Assembly (NCBI GenBank): GCA_002077065.1
Contig: NAJO01000010.1
Span: forward strand, 868,001 to 932,000
Direction of reading: 5' to 3'
Length of the DNA: 64,000 nt
Source of the DNA: Cryoendolithus antarcticus
Taxonomy: Eukaryota; Ascomycota; Dothideomycetes; Cladosporiales; Cladosporiaceae
The notes beneath the pieces were generated by a model, which was not told where the DNA came from, made no database searches, and was given only the letters and a program-made list of their open reading frames with translations. Below, in pieces: positions 1 through 11,000 of the stretch (positions are counted from its first letter, which is position 1; each line of letters begins with the position of its first letter). The translations under genes were made by a program, and so were the position numbers.

Positions 1-1
1 T

Positions 2-886
2 GCGCTTGCAAGGCTTGCGCCAGTACTGATCGCACAAGCAAAGCGCATGGAGGAGCATGAAGTAGCGCAGAGACAGCTTACACGCAAGCTGGAGGTTCTG
101 CAAGACGGCTTTGCGACTATACAGACGATACTCGATACGAGACCGAGTAATCCCGATGATGATAGTGCCGATGAAACGCGCATCCCCTTCCTGCCAGGTC
201 ACTCGCGAGGTGCAAGCGTCGCCACGATCGGCACGGCTATCTCGCCAGAGGACTACGACTTCCCTCAACCTCCCAGTCGCAATTCTGAAGACAGCGCAAC
301 GACTACATCCCGCTCGATGCACACTGCCAATATGTCCCCACCTCGACGAGCACCACCGGTCCCGCCGGGCACTCTCAGACGTGATCTGCTCGAGCCATTC
401 TCCTCAGACTTCGATCTCGCGGAACCCTTTCCGCCACTCGCAGCCGCGGATCCATACGCATCTCCACTACACCACTTACTAAGTATGCACGAGTCTCTCC
501 GCGAGGAAATGTCTCGCATGGCAACTACAATGCAAGAACTCGACGGCCGCCACTCGATGCAGATGCTAAATGAGAACATCCGGAGCCGCGATGAAGTGGC
601 CCACCTGGGAGCTCAAGTAGCGGCCATCGGACGACAGGTGCACTGGCTTACGAGCACGCAGCTGCAAAGGACGCAAACGCGTGGCAGCGGGACTCAGGAA
701 GGAGGAGCTGGTCCCTCGAACCAGTATGAGGATGCAAGTGCTGGTGCTGGGATCGAGGCGGCGGTGAACGCCGTGAGCACGGCTGCTACGGCGCTCAGAG
801 GCGCGGCGCGGATGGTCAATGTCGGAAGAGACAGCGATCAGGTGATGAGGAGAAGGACAAGTGAGGAGGGGAGGACGAAGTTGTGA
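2..886 (+). CDS. C-terminal part of a coiled-coil protein, tentatively a fungal RING/TRAF-type zinc-finger protein
   Basis: The reading frame is open from the first bases of the window, so this is the 3' end of a gene that starts upstream; the first in-window ATG (47) is probably internal. The visible 294 residues begin with an amphipathic helical stretch (VAQRQLTRKLEVLQDGFATI), continue into a Ser/Pro-rich linker, then a second helical block (LLSMHESLREEMSRMATTMQELDG and MLNENIRSRDEVAHLGAQVAA) and a low-complexity tail ending RRRTSEEGRTKL. From memory, this layout and tail resemble the C-terminal halves of fungal proteins that carry an N-terminal RING plus TRAF-type zinc finger, which would make it a possible E3 ligase. 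The zinc-finger part lies outside the window, so the function cannot be confirmed here. An unrelated coiled-coil protein is the alternative. Confidence 0.55.
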   Translation, partial: ALARLAPVLIAQAKRMEEHEVAQRQLTRKLEVLQDGFATIQTILDTRPSNPDDDSADETRIPFLPGHSRGASVATIGTAISPEDYDFPQPPSRNSEDSATTTSRSMHTANMSPPRRAPPVPPGTLRRDLLEPFSSDFDLAEPFPPLAAADPYASPLHHLLSMHESLREEMSRMATTMQELDGRHSMQMLNENIRSRDEVAHLGAQVAAIGRQVHWLTSTQLQRTQTRGSGTQEGGAGPSNQYEDASAGAGIEAAVNAVSTAATALRGAARMVNVGRDSDQVMRRRTSEEGRTKL

Positions 887-1173
887 GCTCCACAGACTTG
901 TACACAAGCTCGTGCCGCACAGCAAATGCTCAGAATCCAAAGTTGTCAATTTCCCATGGCGTTCAAGCTCAACCTTCGATATTCCACACGTCTTGGAGCA
1001 CGCGACAGTGATGTCACCTTGAATCTTCGGGCTTCCAAAGTCCGGCCACTTTTAATGCCGCATCTCGAACTTCTCTAACTGTATACATGTAATTCGCATT
1101 TGATATTGCTAATGGCGTGATCAGATTGCGAGCATGGCTGTCATAACACTTCTACGATAGCACAATACCTGCA

Positions 1174-2124
1174 ATGGAGTCTTCTACAGTTCCAATTCCG
1201 CTCGTTCAGTCACCTTACTTACGTTCTCTCATTGTAAGCATCGCTTCTGCTGATCCGAACCCTGTTGCATCTCACGAGGAATTTCCCTCGGTGCGTCGGA
1301 GTCTAGTCGACTAATGTGTCCAGGCAGGAGCCCTAGCCGGCACAACAGTAGACACCTCCCTCTTCCCCCTCGACACGCTCAAAACCCGCCTCCAATCCGC
1401 GCCCGGCTTTTTCGCGTCTGGCGGCTTCAAGGGCGTCTACTCGGGCATAGGCTCAGCCATAGTCGGCTCCGCCCCGGGCGCAGCTCTGTTTTTTGTCACG
1501 TACGATTCTGTCAAACGCTCTGTCGCCGAGCACAACGGAGGCCATGTCGGGGCTGGAGGGCACATGCTAGCTGCCAGCTTAGGAGAGGTTGCGGCATGCG
1601 CGGTGAGAGTGCCGACTGAGGTCGTGAAGCAGAGGGCGCAGGCGGGTGTGGCGAAAGGCTCGAGAGAGGCGCTGAGTGGGATACTTGCCCTTAGCAGGAC
1701 ACACGGCTTTACTACTATGTGGAGGGAGCTATATCGGGGCTGGAGTATCACGGTCATGAGGGAGGTGCCGTTCACGGTCATACAATTCCCGTTGTGGGAG
1801 GGCATGAAGAGATGGTCTGTTTCGCGGCGAAGTATAACGGATCGGGCGAGGGGTGTGAGCGCCGGAGAGAGTGCGGTATACGGTAGTCTATCTGGGGCGG
1901 TGGCAGCGGGACTGACGACGCCGTTGGACGTGCTGAAGACGCGATTGATGCTTGCGAAAGAGAAGGAGAGCGTGGTACACATCACGAAACGGATATGGAG
2001 GGATGAAGGAAGTAGGGCATTCTTCAGTGGGTTGGGACCGAGGACAATGTGGATTAGTATTGGAGGTGCGGTGTTCTTAGGGAGCTATCAATACGTGAGC
2101 AATGCGCTGGGCGGCATTGCATAG
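1174..2124 (+). CDS. PET8: Mitochondrial S-adenosylmethionine carrier (Pet8/SAMC family)
   Basis: Inner-membrane carrier exchanging S-adenosylmethionine for S-adenosylhomocysteine, supplying methyl groups to mitochondrial methyltransferases. Two exons: 1174-1233 (20 codons, MESSTVPIPLVQSPYLRSLI) and 1324-2124. The 90-nt intron 1234-1323 has a GTAAGC donor, a GACTAATG branch site and a CAG acceptor, and joins in phase 0 to give SLI-AGALAGTTVDTSLFPLD. The 286-aa product has all three carrier repeats with PX[DE]XX[KR] signatures: FPLDTLKTRL, VPTEVVKQRA and TPLDVLKTRL. SLFPLDTLKTRLQS in repeat 1 is characteristic of the SAM carrier subfamily, and the length fits. It lies tail-to-tail with another mitochondrial carrier gene, 268 bp away. 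Confidence 0.92.
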
Positions 2125-2392
2125 TCGTAGGAGTCAATTGCGGACTCTGCGAGCTTGATAGATTGTACATGGCGCATTGCCCACAGTGGAGTGCAGCGAG
2201 GCGCAGGCTTGGGCCGCAATGGCCACGAGGGCTCACATATAGACTGTATCAATACAAATCCAGCCTGATACTGACTAGCTCAGTGGCCCGAATATTCGCA
2301 AAGGAGTCCACCGTGGTCCGGAACGCCATATGTCGCTAGAAGAACAGACAATCCAGAACACTTCCGCATCTGATCGCTCGGCTATCAAGACT

Positions 2393-4455
2393 TCAATGCA
2401 GCTTCATCGCCTTCTTGGTATTCTCGTACATCACGTACGTCTGGCCAACTGTTAGTTCGGTCGTCAAGTTCACCGCAAAGGGACGCGACTTACGATCGAC
2501 ACAGCCGGCACCACTTTTAGCAGATTTGGCGTCAAGCCCTTGAAAAGGCCCCTCCAGCCCTCGTTTGCAATTGTCCGTCGCGTGACGTCCATGATGCCAG
2601 TGTACGTCGGTGGGTGTAACGCAGTCCCTTGGCTCTGCAATCGCGTCCGAAGCAGATTGACTGGGTACACAACACTCGCTCCAAGCGCGCCCGAACACCC
2701 ACCCATTAGGGCAAGGGTGAAGTTGCCTGGTAAAGCGTCCTCCTCATGCTTGATGCCCTTCAGCTTCATGTTCCGCGCAACAATCCTTTTCTTGAACGTC
2801 TCGAACAAGAATAGGTCGATCGCAGCGTACGGAAACATGCCCGCCAAGCCCATGGGCAAGCCGCGATAGAAAGCAACGATGCCATTGCGCTGCCACATCT
2901 TCTGTGCGGTGTGCCAGATGAGCTTGTTGCCGTGCTCGCCACCTGCCACGGTCTCGCATTGCATGCGGAATTTGAGTGTGTCAAGAGGGTAGACCACAGC
3001 TTGCGAGATCATGCCTGCGACGCCACCGGCGATGAACTGCGAAGTCGATGAGATCTTTCGTGGGTCGTCGTGACCTTCAAACTTGGCCACTGCGCGTTTT
3101 GCTGCCTGTACCGGCGTTAGCTACCATTGCCAAAGCAGCTGGACCTCGATACCTCACCTCGTATGAGCCGAATTTGACTGCGGATTCGGGCATGACTTTC
3201 ACGACGTTGATGCCATTACCTTCAAGGCTATCAGCAACGTTCCTCTACCCACGTACGGTATGACATACCTGCGAAGAGACTCCTAATCCCACCCGCTGCC
3301 CACAGCTCTTTACATGCATTGATCAACGTCCTCGCGCCATGCTGCGTCGCCGCGACTGGAGCAACGTTCTTCACAGCATCTGCCGCTGCCTGCGTGTTCC
3401 CCGTCTGTGCAATCAAGTACACTTTCAGTCGATCCAGAGGCGCTGTAGCAGTTCGAGAAGTAATGCCCGATACTCCTCCGGCAACGAAGTAACCTACATC
3501 GGGCACGAGATCCGTCAGCGTCAGCTTCCGTCGCGCAGGCTTGAGTGGTATGTGAGGGTCATCTCGGACACGCATGTCGTTGTCGTCGGTGTCAATGTCG
3601 ATGTAAGCTGCGTCTAGGGGTTGTGGCGGATCGGACATGGCGACAGGGTAGGGCGTAGCTGGCGGTTGCACGAGTTGTATGATCGCGCCGAACAGTGAAG
3701 TCTTAAGAAATTGGAGCGCCATACCGAGACCTTGGAGTGCTTCATCGCTGATGTGCACGTCTCCTTCTATGGATAGCTTTGCAGCGGTGGTGTAGTATGA
3801 CAAAACGGCGTGGAGGCCGGGTGCGTGTGTGGGGATGAAGAGTAAGAAGTCTGACTCGAGTGGGTCAGCATATTTGCAGCTAGCTGGAGTGGTCCAGCGA
3901 GTCGAAGCCACGGGTGGTCTGCAATTTACCTCGCCATTCGTTGTAATCTATCGAGCCATTGCGGTCTTTATCGATGTAGGAGAAGAATCGGTCCAGCCGA
4001 GCGTTTGAGACCGCGACACCGGCGCGTTGGAAAGCAGTGGACAGCTCCGACTTGTCGAGCTGGCCGTTGTGGTCTCTGTCGATTGATTGAAACAGAGTCC
4101 ACAGCTCCTGCTCAGTCTGCGCGCAGAATTTACAGAACTCTGGTAGTTGTTAGCTCCCATTGCAGTACTGCTTTCCAGTGTCATGCACGCGACGCGCCTT
4201 CATAGGAGATACTGCCGTCGTGGTTGATGTCAGCAGCGCTGAGCATCTCGCGAACTAGACCGTCGGCATCCTTGAGAGCTTTGCAACAATCAGTCGTGTC
4301 CTCCCTGCCATGCACATATGTGACTGACGATGGTTCATTCTGGCCAAGCCATTCTTGAGCGCGGGCAAGTCCACGTTTCCCTTCTTCTTCGTATCCAGCT
4401 GATCCCATAGCGCCTTAATCCTAGCTGCGCGGTGTTCCTTGGACTCGCCATCCAT
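2393..4455 (-). CDS. SAL1: Ca2+-dependent mitochondrial carrier with EF-hands (ATP-Mg/Pi carrier, SCaMC/Sal1 type)
   Basis: Likely exchanges ATP-Mg or ADP for phosphate across the inner mitochondrial membrane under Ca2+ control. Seven exons: 4455-4329, 4278-4198, 4139-3930, 3850-3269, 3219-3158, 3105-2494 and 2440-2393, giving 573 aa in continuous phase. The N-terminal half holds four EF-hand-like loops: a degenerate first (DQLDTKKKGNVD), then AADINHDGSIS, QSIDRDHNGQLD and SYIDKDRNGSID. The C-terminal half has three carrier repeats: APLDRLKVYL, YPLDTLKFRM and a variant YPVNLLRTRL. Introns are 49-79 nt. The donor of intron 2 is odd: keeping the family motif YEEF requires a GC donor at 4197, whereas the nearest usable in-phase GT donor (4188) would insert three residues. 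The start is the first in-frame ATG; a further 5' exon cannot be excluded. Confidence 0.9.
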
Positions 4456-5108
4456 AGCCGTGTCCAGTGCTGCTATCTGGGTTTCATGATCGTTCGGTCT
4501 GGTACTGATAGCTCGGGCTTAGGCGGCGCAGTAGCAATAGCTCGTTCAATGTCGCTTGCGCGGTCTACTCCCATGAGAAATTGCCAGATCAGGCGCTTCG
4601 ATGGAAGTCCAATGGTCGACCCCAAGTAGCTTGTACCTCAATAAACATCACTCTGCTGAGCTCCAAACCGAAGCCATGGTCCGGGTGGAAAGCTTGGGCT
4701 GTGACGTCGATCACCGAGGTTCCTCCGCATTGCGGTTTGAGAGGGAGCGGTGGGACGGGACTTCAGCCAAACAACCCTCCGTCCATTCACGTTCACTAGT
4801 AGCTACCGGCGGCATCAGATCACAGAGTCGACGTGCGCCTCGTGGAGAAAGGAATGTCTCATAGCATCTGCAACGATCGGCCGAAGTAGAAGCAATTGGG
4901 CCAACCGACATCATGGACGCGTTGACATCCAGCCCAGTGAAAACACATAGCCTCTCGCACAGGCGTGGTGTCACGAGTCGACGGAGAGCACCCTGAGTAC
5001 GTTCTCGCGACTACTGAAAGCTGCTGCAATCCTTCTCCCGCCTGGTGCCAACAGGATACAGATTCCGGAGCGCCAGGAATTCCCGATCGACTCTTTCGGA
5101 GTGCCACC
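4456..5108. promoter_or_regulatory. Divergent intergenic region between the Ca2+ carrier gene and cyclin C
   Basis: This 653-bp stretch separates two head-to-head genes and should hold both promoters and 5' UTRs. I see no convincing gene, repeat or TATA element. A stop-free extension upstream of the cyclin C ATG, in the same frame, begins at an ATG at 4965, but its composition is unlike the cyclin and I treat it as leader. Confidence 0.5.
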
Positions 5109-6011
5109 ATGGCCTCGAACTATTGGGACTCCTCGCAAGCCAAATACTGGACCTTCACTCGCGCCGATTTGGCCACTAGTCGTGACGATCTAGCCAAAAC
5201 GAATCAAGCCCTCCACACCAAGCACCCGCTACCAGACACCCGCCACCTAGCAATCTACCTCCAAAACCAGCTCTCCAAGCTCGCCAAACGCATGTCCCTC
5301 CGCCAACAAGCCCTGGCCACAGCTCAAGTCTATATGAAGCGCTTCTTCCTGCGCGTCGAGATTCGGAAAACAAACCCCTATCTAATCATGGCCACTGCAG
5401 TCTACCTCGCCTGCAAAATGGAGGAGTGCCCGCAGCACATCCGACTCATGCTAGGTGAGGCAGCGAGACAGTGGCCGGAGCTAGGAATCACGGAGAGCAG
5501 CAAAATCGGGGAGTGCGAGTTTGCATTGATCTCGACGTTGAGCAGCAGGCTGATCTTGCATCATCCTTATCGTGCGCTGTCGGATCTGCAAGGGACGTTG
5601 GGTCTGACGCAGGAGGAGATCACGTTGGCGCATAGTATGCTGAATGACAGCTACGCTACCGATCTACCACTACTGTACCCGCCACATGTCATTGCGATCA
5701 CGGCCATCTACCTCGCTGTCGTACTGCGGCCAGCACAAGCAGCTGGTCTTGCTGCGCACTCTTCGTCTGCGGCTTCGTCACCGGCTATGAGCGGATCAGT
5801 AGCGCAGAAAGCGTTCTCTTCGTTTGGGTTCAGGCAGGATCCAAACAAGATGGGAAAGCTTATTGATTGGCTGGCGGAGAGTAAGGTCGAGATGGAAAGT
5901 GTGGTGGACGCTACGCAGGAACTCATAAGTCTGTACGACTGTTGGGAGACTTACAGCGAGCGGGCTTGCAAGGAGGGAATTACGAAGTTCATGAAGGATG
6001 GCGCTAAGTAG
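5109..6011 (+). CDS. SSN8: Cyclin C, RNA polymerase II Mediator CDK8-module cyclin (Ssn8/Srb11)
   Basis: Partner cyclin of the Mediator kinase Cdk8/Ssn3, acting in the nucleus to regulate RNA polymerase II transcription. Single exon of 300 aa, matching the family length. The start at 5109 has a strong Kozak context (GCCACCATGG) and gives MASNYWDSSQAKYWTFTR, the typical N-terminus with its SSQ..W motif. The first cyclin box spans about residues 45-150 and includes RMSLRQQALATAQVYMKRFF and TAVYLACKMEECPQHIR; a second cyclin fold follows to about 250. The family hallmark KMEECPQHIR distinguishes cyclin C from cyclins H and K. An upstream in-frame ATG at 4965 was rejected as the start. Confidence 0.93.
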   Translation: MASNYWDSSQAKYWTFTRADLATSRDDLAKTNQALHTKHPLPDTRHLAIYLQNQLSKLAKRMSLRQQALATAQVYMKRFFLRVEIRKTNPYLIMATAVYLACKMEECPQHIRLMLGEAARQWPELGITESSKIGECEFALISTLSSRLILHHPYRALSDLQGTLGLTQEEITLAHSMLNDSYATDLPLLYPPHVIAITAIYLAVVLRPAQAAGLAAHSSSAASSPAMSGSVAQKAFSSFGFRQDPNKMGKLIDWLAESKVEMESVVDATQELISLYDCWETYSERACKEGITKFMKDGAK

Positions 6012-6153
6012 AATATTCGCGTATGACATTTTCGCAGCGTCAGGCGGAGAACCGGTACATGTACGGATTAAAGTTCGTACTAGGTGATGAGCAACATTGC
6101 ATTTATACCTTCCTCACAACGCCGCGCTAAGTGGGAATTTGTGAAGTCACAGC

Positions 6154-7335
6154 TCAGACTTCCATCGGCGTCCCTGCGCCACTTCCCTCGCCAGCCTCAA
6201 CCCTCTTCTTCTTCTTCTTTCTCTTCGGCCCGTCAACCTTCTTCCCGAAACTCCCCATCGCCAGCACACTGCCACAGGTCAAGCACACACCATCAGGCAC
6301 AATCTCGCAGAAGATGCTGAGGCATATGCTGCACACATACCCCACGTCCACAATTCTCCGGTGACAGAAACATGCTGCCCGAAAGTCGACTCCCTCGCCC
6401 TCTCCGCCGCTGCCTCCGGGCATGACAAGATTCTTGCGAGAGGTGGCGTCGGGGAGGAAAGCGAGCATGAGGTATTGCAGCAGTCCTGCGTGCGCCAGCG
6501 GCGTGGTGCAGGGTATGTACAAACCGCCTGTGGCGTCTGCTGCTTGTTGGAGGAAGGTCGATTTGCTATGAGGTGAGAGCGGAAGGACGTCTATCGGGAT
6601 CTGAAGTCGTTGGGCGGCGAAGAGGGCGTTCATCGTGGGAATATACTGCGTCGGATTCTCGGGCGAGGTACTCAGCACCAGAATCCGGGACGTCAGGGTT
6701 TGCGTTGCGTGGGATGCGTCCGTTGAGGCGTTCGGGTTGAGGTTATTTGAGCCTGCCGTCCCAGTTGCGGAGGGGTCAGAGTAGTTGAACGACGATTGCG
6801 TTGTTTGAGCTGAAGACTGGGCTGTAGAGGCGAGGAGGGAGAGCTTAGAGATGTGGGTCAACGCTAGGGTCAGGGCGCCGGCTATCATCGTTGTTGGAGT
6901 TTCGGACAGGACTTCAGGGGTTGTAGTGGACATAAGGGTGGAGAGATTGCGTTTGATGGCGCTTTCGACGAGGGCGAAGGGGCGGTATTTATTGGCTGCG
7001 TCTGAGGGCGGTTGGACTGGACCACCGTCAGGGAGAGTGAGGTCATCGTCGTGAAGTTCTCGATCGCTTTGCTGGGGTCCTGGCGTGTCGGGCGTTGGGT
7101 AGAGCCATACTGCTCGGTCCGTGTGGCTTGCGAGTACCGCGACTCTATTCGCGGCGTTGATGGCGAGATGGGCGTTCAGGAAGACCAACACGTTGGCAAG
7201 TGCTTTCGATAGTGGCAATGATGAGGAGAGTAGATTCCAGGCATGCGGATTTGTGTCCAGAATGACGCAGAGAAGTGAGGAGGGAGCGGTCGTGTCGACT
7301 TCGTTGCTTCGGGTGGTGGCATCTACAGCGTTCAT
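6154..7335 (-). CDS. TFB4: TFIIH core subunit p34 (Tfb4)
   Basis: Subunit of the TFIIH core, needed for transcription initiation and nucleotide excision repair. Single exon of 393 aa starting MNAVDATTRSNEVDTTAPSS. It has a vWA-like domain (about residues 18-300), opening with LLCVILDTNPHAWNLL and including HLAINAANRVAVLASH, with a Ser/Thr/Asn-rich insertion near 180-210. A C-terminal C4 zinc-binding region (about 319-355) shows CFCHRR, CSICLSIFC and CLTCGS. The tail is Lys-rich (KKVDGPKRKKKKKR); the CTTCTT-like run seen on the plus strand near 6205-6230 is this lysine tract. It is convergent with cyclin C, 142 bp away. Confidence 0.93.
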   Translation of the reverse strand: MNAVDATTRSNEVDTTAPSSLLCVILDTNPHAWNLLSSSLPLSKALANVLVFLNAHLAINAANRVAVLASHTDRAVWLYPTPDTPGPQQSDRELHDDDLTLPDGGPVQPPSDAANKYRPFALVESAIKRNLSTLMSTTTPEVLSETPTTMIAGALTLALTHISKLSLLASTAQSSAQTTQSSFNYSDPSATGTAGSNNLNPNASTDASHATQTLTSRILVLSTSPENPTQYIPTMNALFAAQRLQIPIDVLPLSPHSKSTFLQQAADATGGLYIPCTTPLAHAGLLQYLMLAFLPDATSRKNLVMPGGSGGEGEGVDFRAACFCHRRIVDVGYVCSICLSIFCEIVPDGVCLTCGSVLAMGSFGKKVDGPKRKKKKKRVEAGEGSGAGTPMEV

Positions 7336-8041
7336 GGCTATATTGGGGGCAAAGTATCGTGAAGGACAGCCATCGATCGAAGCTCAAAGGGAACCCTTGG
7401 AGTGAGAGTTAAGGCCCAGGGTCCCGAAATTCGTGGGCCTCGAAACCTGATATTCAACTTGCTGCCTTCGTTCGCTCACTGCCGATTCATCTTTGCTTCA
7501 AATTGCGGCTCAAAGACAAGTTGAAGTACCCCGGAGCGCTCGACTCAGCTACTTGATTTGTCTCTTGCTGGACGATAATGCTGATGCGGCGCACTACCAC
7601 TGCTGTGAATCTTGGCGTTGTCCTGGCGAGTTGTCTTGCGACATAGACGCTATATGAGGCCTTACTCCATGGCCTTCCACTGGGTCGTGACGACCGGGTT
7701 AGGGTTGATCGTGCTCGAGCACAAGATTCAGTTACGTCAGCAGTGAATGTTGATCGACACGCGCCTCAAAGCGCGTGCAGATGGCCAATTTGGTCGTAGA
7801 ATATCTGCCTCATTATCGCTGTACAACAATACGTCACTACATATCTCTCGGCATTGCAGTGTCGGATTCTCTAATCAATACTCAACAGCTGCCGATCGAT
7901 ACTTCTACACGCAAGATCAGGCGAGCCAACGTGTCTTCCTCCACGTACCCCTGGAGCTCATAACCGAAAGGCATCCAATTCGAAGGACCGTCACACGAGC
8001 AGTATGCAGACTTCGGATGTGGCGGTAGTTTAAGGAGAGCG
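7336..8041. promoter_or_regulatory. Divergent intergenic region upstream of TFB4 and the dynein heavy chain
   Basis: This 706-bp region lies between two divergent genes. A 93-codon ORF (7747-8028) ends 14 nt before the dynein ATG. It has no recognisable protein features; if transcribed it would be an upstream ORF in the dynein leader. No TATA box, repeat or RNA gene was seen. Confidence 0.4.
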
Positions 8042-11000
8042 ATGATGGAGGAGCCTGTGATACAAAACGGGAATGGTGTGCCAAATGGAGGGCCACATCC
8101 AACGACACCCACTACCACTCCGACCCAGGACATAATTCATTACCTTACCAATGTGCTTGAAGTCACATTAGGCGCTACAGACGATGAGTTGCGAAGCGAT
8201 GGCAGTCTACTCTGTGCCTCGCTCCTGGAAGACACATTGGCGAGATGTACTCGATTCGCACAAGAGGCACAGGTGGCGCTATATGTTCTCAAGGAAGCCG
8301 CCAAGATTAGCGAGACTTCCGGAGCCGACGACGAGGATGCAGAAGATCATGCTGTGTACACATTAAGGCCTGATCTTACATACTCCTCGCGCACGCTGGG
8401 CTGCGTTGCGTTCCTGAAGCGACCTGCGCCGATTACCTCGGAACTTCCTGTCAGCAGGCAGGTGTCTGTCATCAATCTTCCAGTTTCGGGAGTGGCTGGG
8501 AGTACAGGTGAGTCGAGATCGCCCTACGAGAGTCTACACTCGCTTCTGCGTGGGGCGATCGCACCTTTCTTCGAAGCTGCTGCGAGAGGGTTAGATCCGA
8601 GTGGCACACGGTTGAAGCCAGAAGGCGATTCGAGAACGGGCGTTAATGGCGCCCGGCGACGACTTGCCGAACTGGACAGCAGTCTGCTCAATCTCTTGCA
8701 CAACAGTGAAGTGCTCGAGCCGAAATTACAGATCCATGATGCAGTGCGGCGGCAGTTGGACGATGCGCATGGAGACGTGCAAGCTGCGCTTGCACAGATA
8801 CCGGAGGAGCTGCTCACGAATAGCATGATATTGAACAAGATTCAAAGCATGGCGAACGACTGGATACGGCAGATCCGGGACTTCACGAAGCAGGCCGATG
8901 AGCGACCTGTAGGCAATGCGACGCAAGAGAAGAATTTCTGGTTATCAATGGAGCAGGCAATTGAGAGCATAGAGGAAGAGCTGGCAGGCCCAGGCGTACA
9001 ACTCTCGATGAAGATCTTGGAAAAAGCGAAGCGACACGGTACAACCGCCAGCTTCTCCACGGACACTGGCCTGCGTGAAGCGAAAGACCGTGTGCAGAGG
9101 TACAATCAGATCTTCAGTGCATTTCCGATCGAGGATGTACTGAACTGCACATCAGTCGGTAAGCTCTACGAGGCCACGAAGGAGGTGCTCAGTCATCTCA
9201 ACAAGAAGCTTCGCCTCTGCCCACAGTATCCCATCAAGCGCGCGATTGAGCTGGTCGAGGCTATCTCTGGCGACATCGACACACGGCTCCATGATCTTGT
9301 GCACGGCAGAGTGCTGATGCAGATGGACTTCGAAGACTTCCTAAAACTAACCACCAAGATCAGTGAGATCTGGGAGGTCTGGGACGATGCTGTAAAAGAC
9401 TTCACCAATGTAGCCCGAGAAATGACCCGAAGGCGAAGCGACAAGTTCGTGCCCATCAAGGTCTCGAGGCAGCATGGGAAGACGCAGGACCGGGTTGATT
9501 ATGTGGAGACATTCCGTCGAAATCACGAGCAGCTGCAGCGCACCATTGGCAGCGTACTTGGCGGAGATGATGCAGCCAACGAGAACGCAGACGAGTCCTT
9601 GCTCGCTGGCGGTGTAGGCGATGTCGATGCCATTGAAGACATTCAGCAAGCGTATGGCGCCGTAAAAGATGTCGATGTTCTGGACGTCTCCCCTGAAGGC
9701 GAGCGTCTCTGGGCTCAAGCCGAGACAACGTACAATGAGCGCACTGCTCGGGTAGAGAACTCCATCATCGCAAGGCTACGCGATCGGCTGGCCGTCGCAA
9801 AGACTGCGACAGAGATGTTCAGAGTCTTCGCAAAATTCAATGCTCTCTTCGTTCGTCCGAAGATCCGTGGCGCCATCGCAGAGTACCAGACCCAGCTCAT
9901 CAACAACGTCAAGGACGACATCGAGGGACTACAATTGCGCTTCACACATCAGTATGGTCAGTCTGAATCACATGCGATGGCTCAACTACACGACCTGCCC
10001 CCCATCTCTGGTGCCGTCATTCGCGCTCGCCAAGTCGAGCGCCAGCTTGATAGCTACATGAGCAGAATCGAGGATATCCTTGGTTCTAAGTGGGCACAGC
10101 ACACTGAAGGCCAGCGGCTCTTCGCTTTGGGCGAGCGATTTCGCGAGCGCCTGAACACCCGTCCAATCTTCGATGACTGGCTGCGCGATATCACAAAGCG
10201 GCACCTCAGTATATCCGGTCGACTATTCACGATCGTACATAATAGAGTCCAGGGCAATCGACTCGACATCCACGTCAACTTTGACTCGCAGGTCATCACA
10301 CTATTCAAGGAAGTCAGGAACCTGCTCTGGCTCAACTTCAGTGTGCCGCATGCCATCAGCAATGTCTCGAAGGAGGCACGCAGAGTGTACCCGTTCGCTG
10401 TCAGCCTGATGGAGAGTCTGAATACCTACGAGCAGGCAAACCTTGCGATCGAACGTATGGAGCCTGTTGCTGTTCTTCTCAGCGGCTACCGCAGCGCTGT
10501 CCAGGGCTTCATTGCCAAGGGCGCGCCACTTCGATGGGACACTTTCGTTCTCGCTTACGATGTGCACATGCGGCAGGCGAGCAAGGAGTCGGCAGAAGGC
10601 GTCGCCCTCCGTGCACCTGCGGGTGACAATCGACATGTGCAGTTTGTGAGTGACCTTGGTAACGCTATCTCCACCTTACAAAGCAAAGTCTCGACGCTTG
10701 CGACCATACAGACGGCATCTCATGCAGCGCTCCAGGAGCTGCAGAGTTGTGCCTTCACGCAAGACGCGCTGCGAACGCAACTGGAAGCTGCACAGCGTGC
10801 TGTCGACCAGCTCAATTTGGACTCATATGCCAACATCCCCTTCTGGGTCGACGGTCTAAACGCTAAGATTGTTGACATACTCCTTTCTCGGCTGCAACAG
10901 GCTCTCAAGGACTGGGCAGACGAGTTCGACAATCCACATCCCGTCGCACACAAGGAGGTCGGAGTACCGAACATCGACCCGTACACACATGATATAGTGA

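Noticed and set aside
1437..1985. Long antisense ORF over PET8
   Set aside because: It is a shadow of the PET8 reading frame; the sense strand has full carrier motifs.
4965..5108. In-frame ATG extension upstream of cyclin C
   Set aside because: The added 48 residues resemble no cyclin N-terminus, whereas the ATG at 5109 has a strong Kozak context and gives the standard MASNYWDSSQ start.
6200..6230. CTTCTT microsatellite-like run
   Set aside because: It encodes the Lys-rich C-terminus of TFB4 on the minus strand.
7747..8028. 93-codon ORF just upstream of dynein
   Set aside because: No domain or compositional support. It may be an upstream ORF in the leader but is not supported as a gene.
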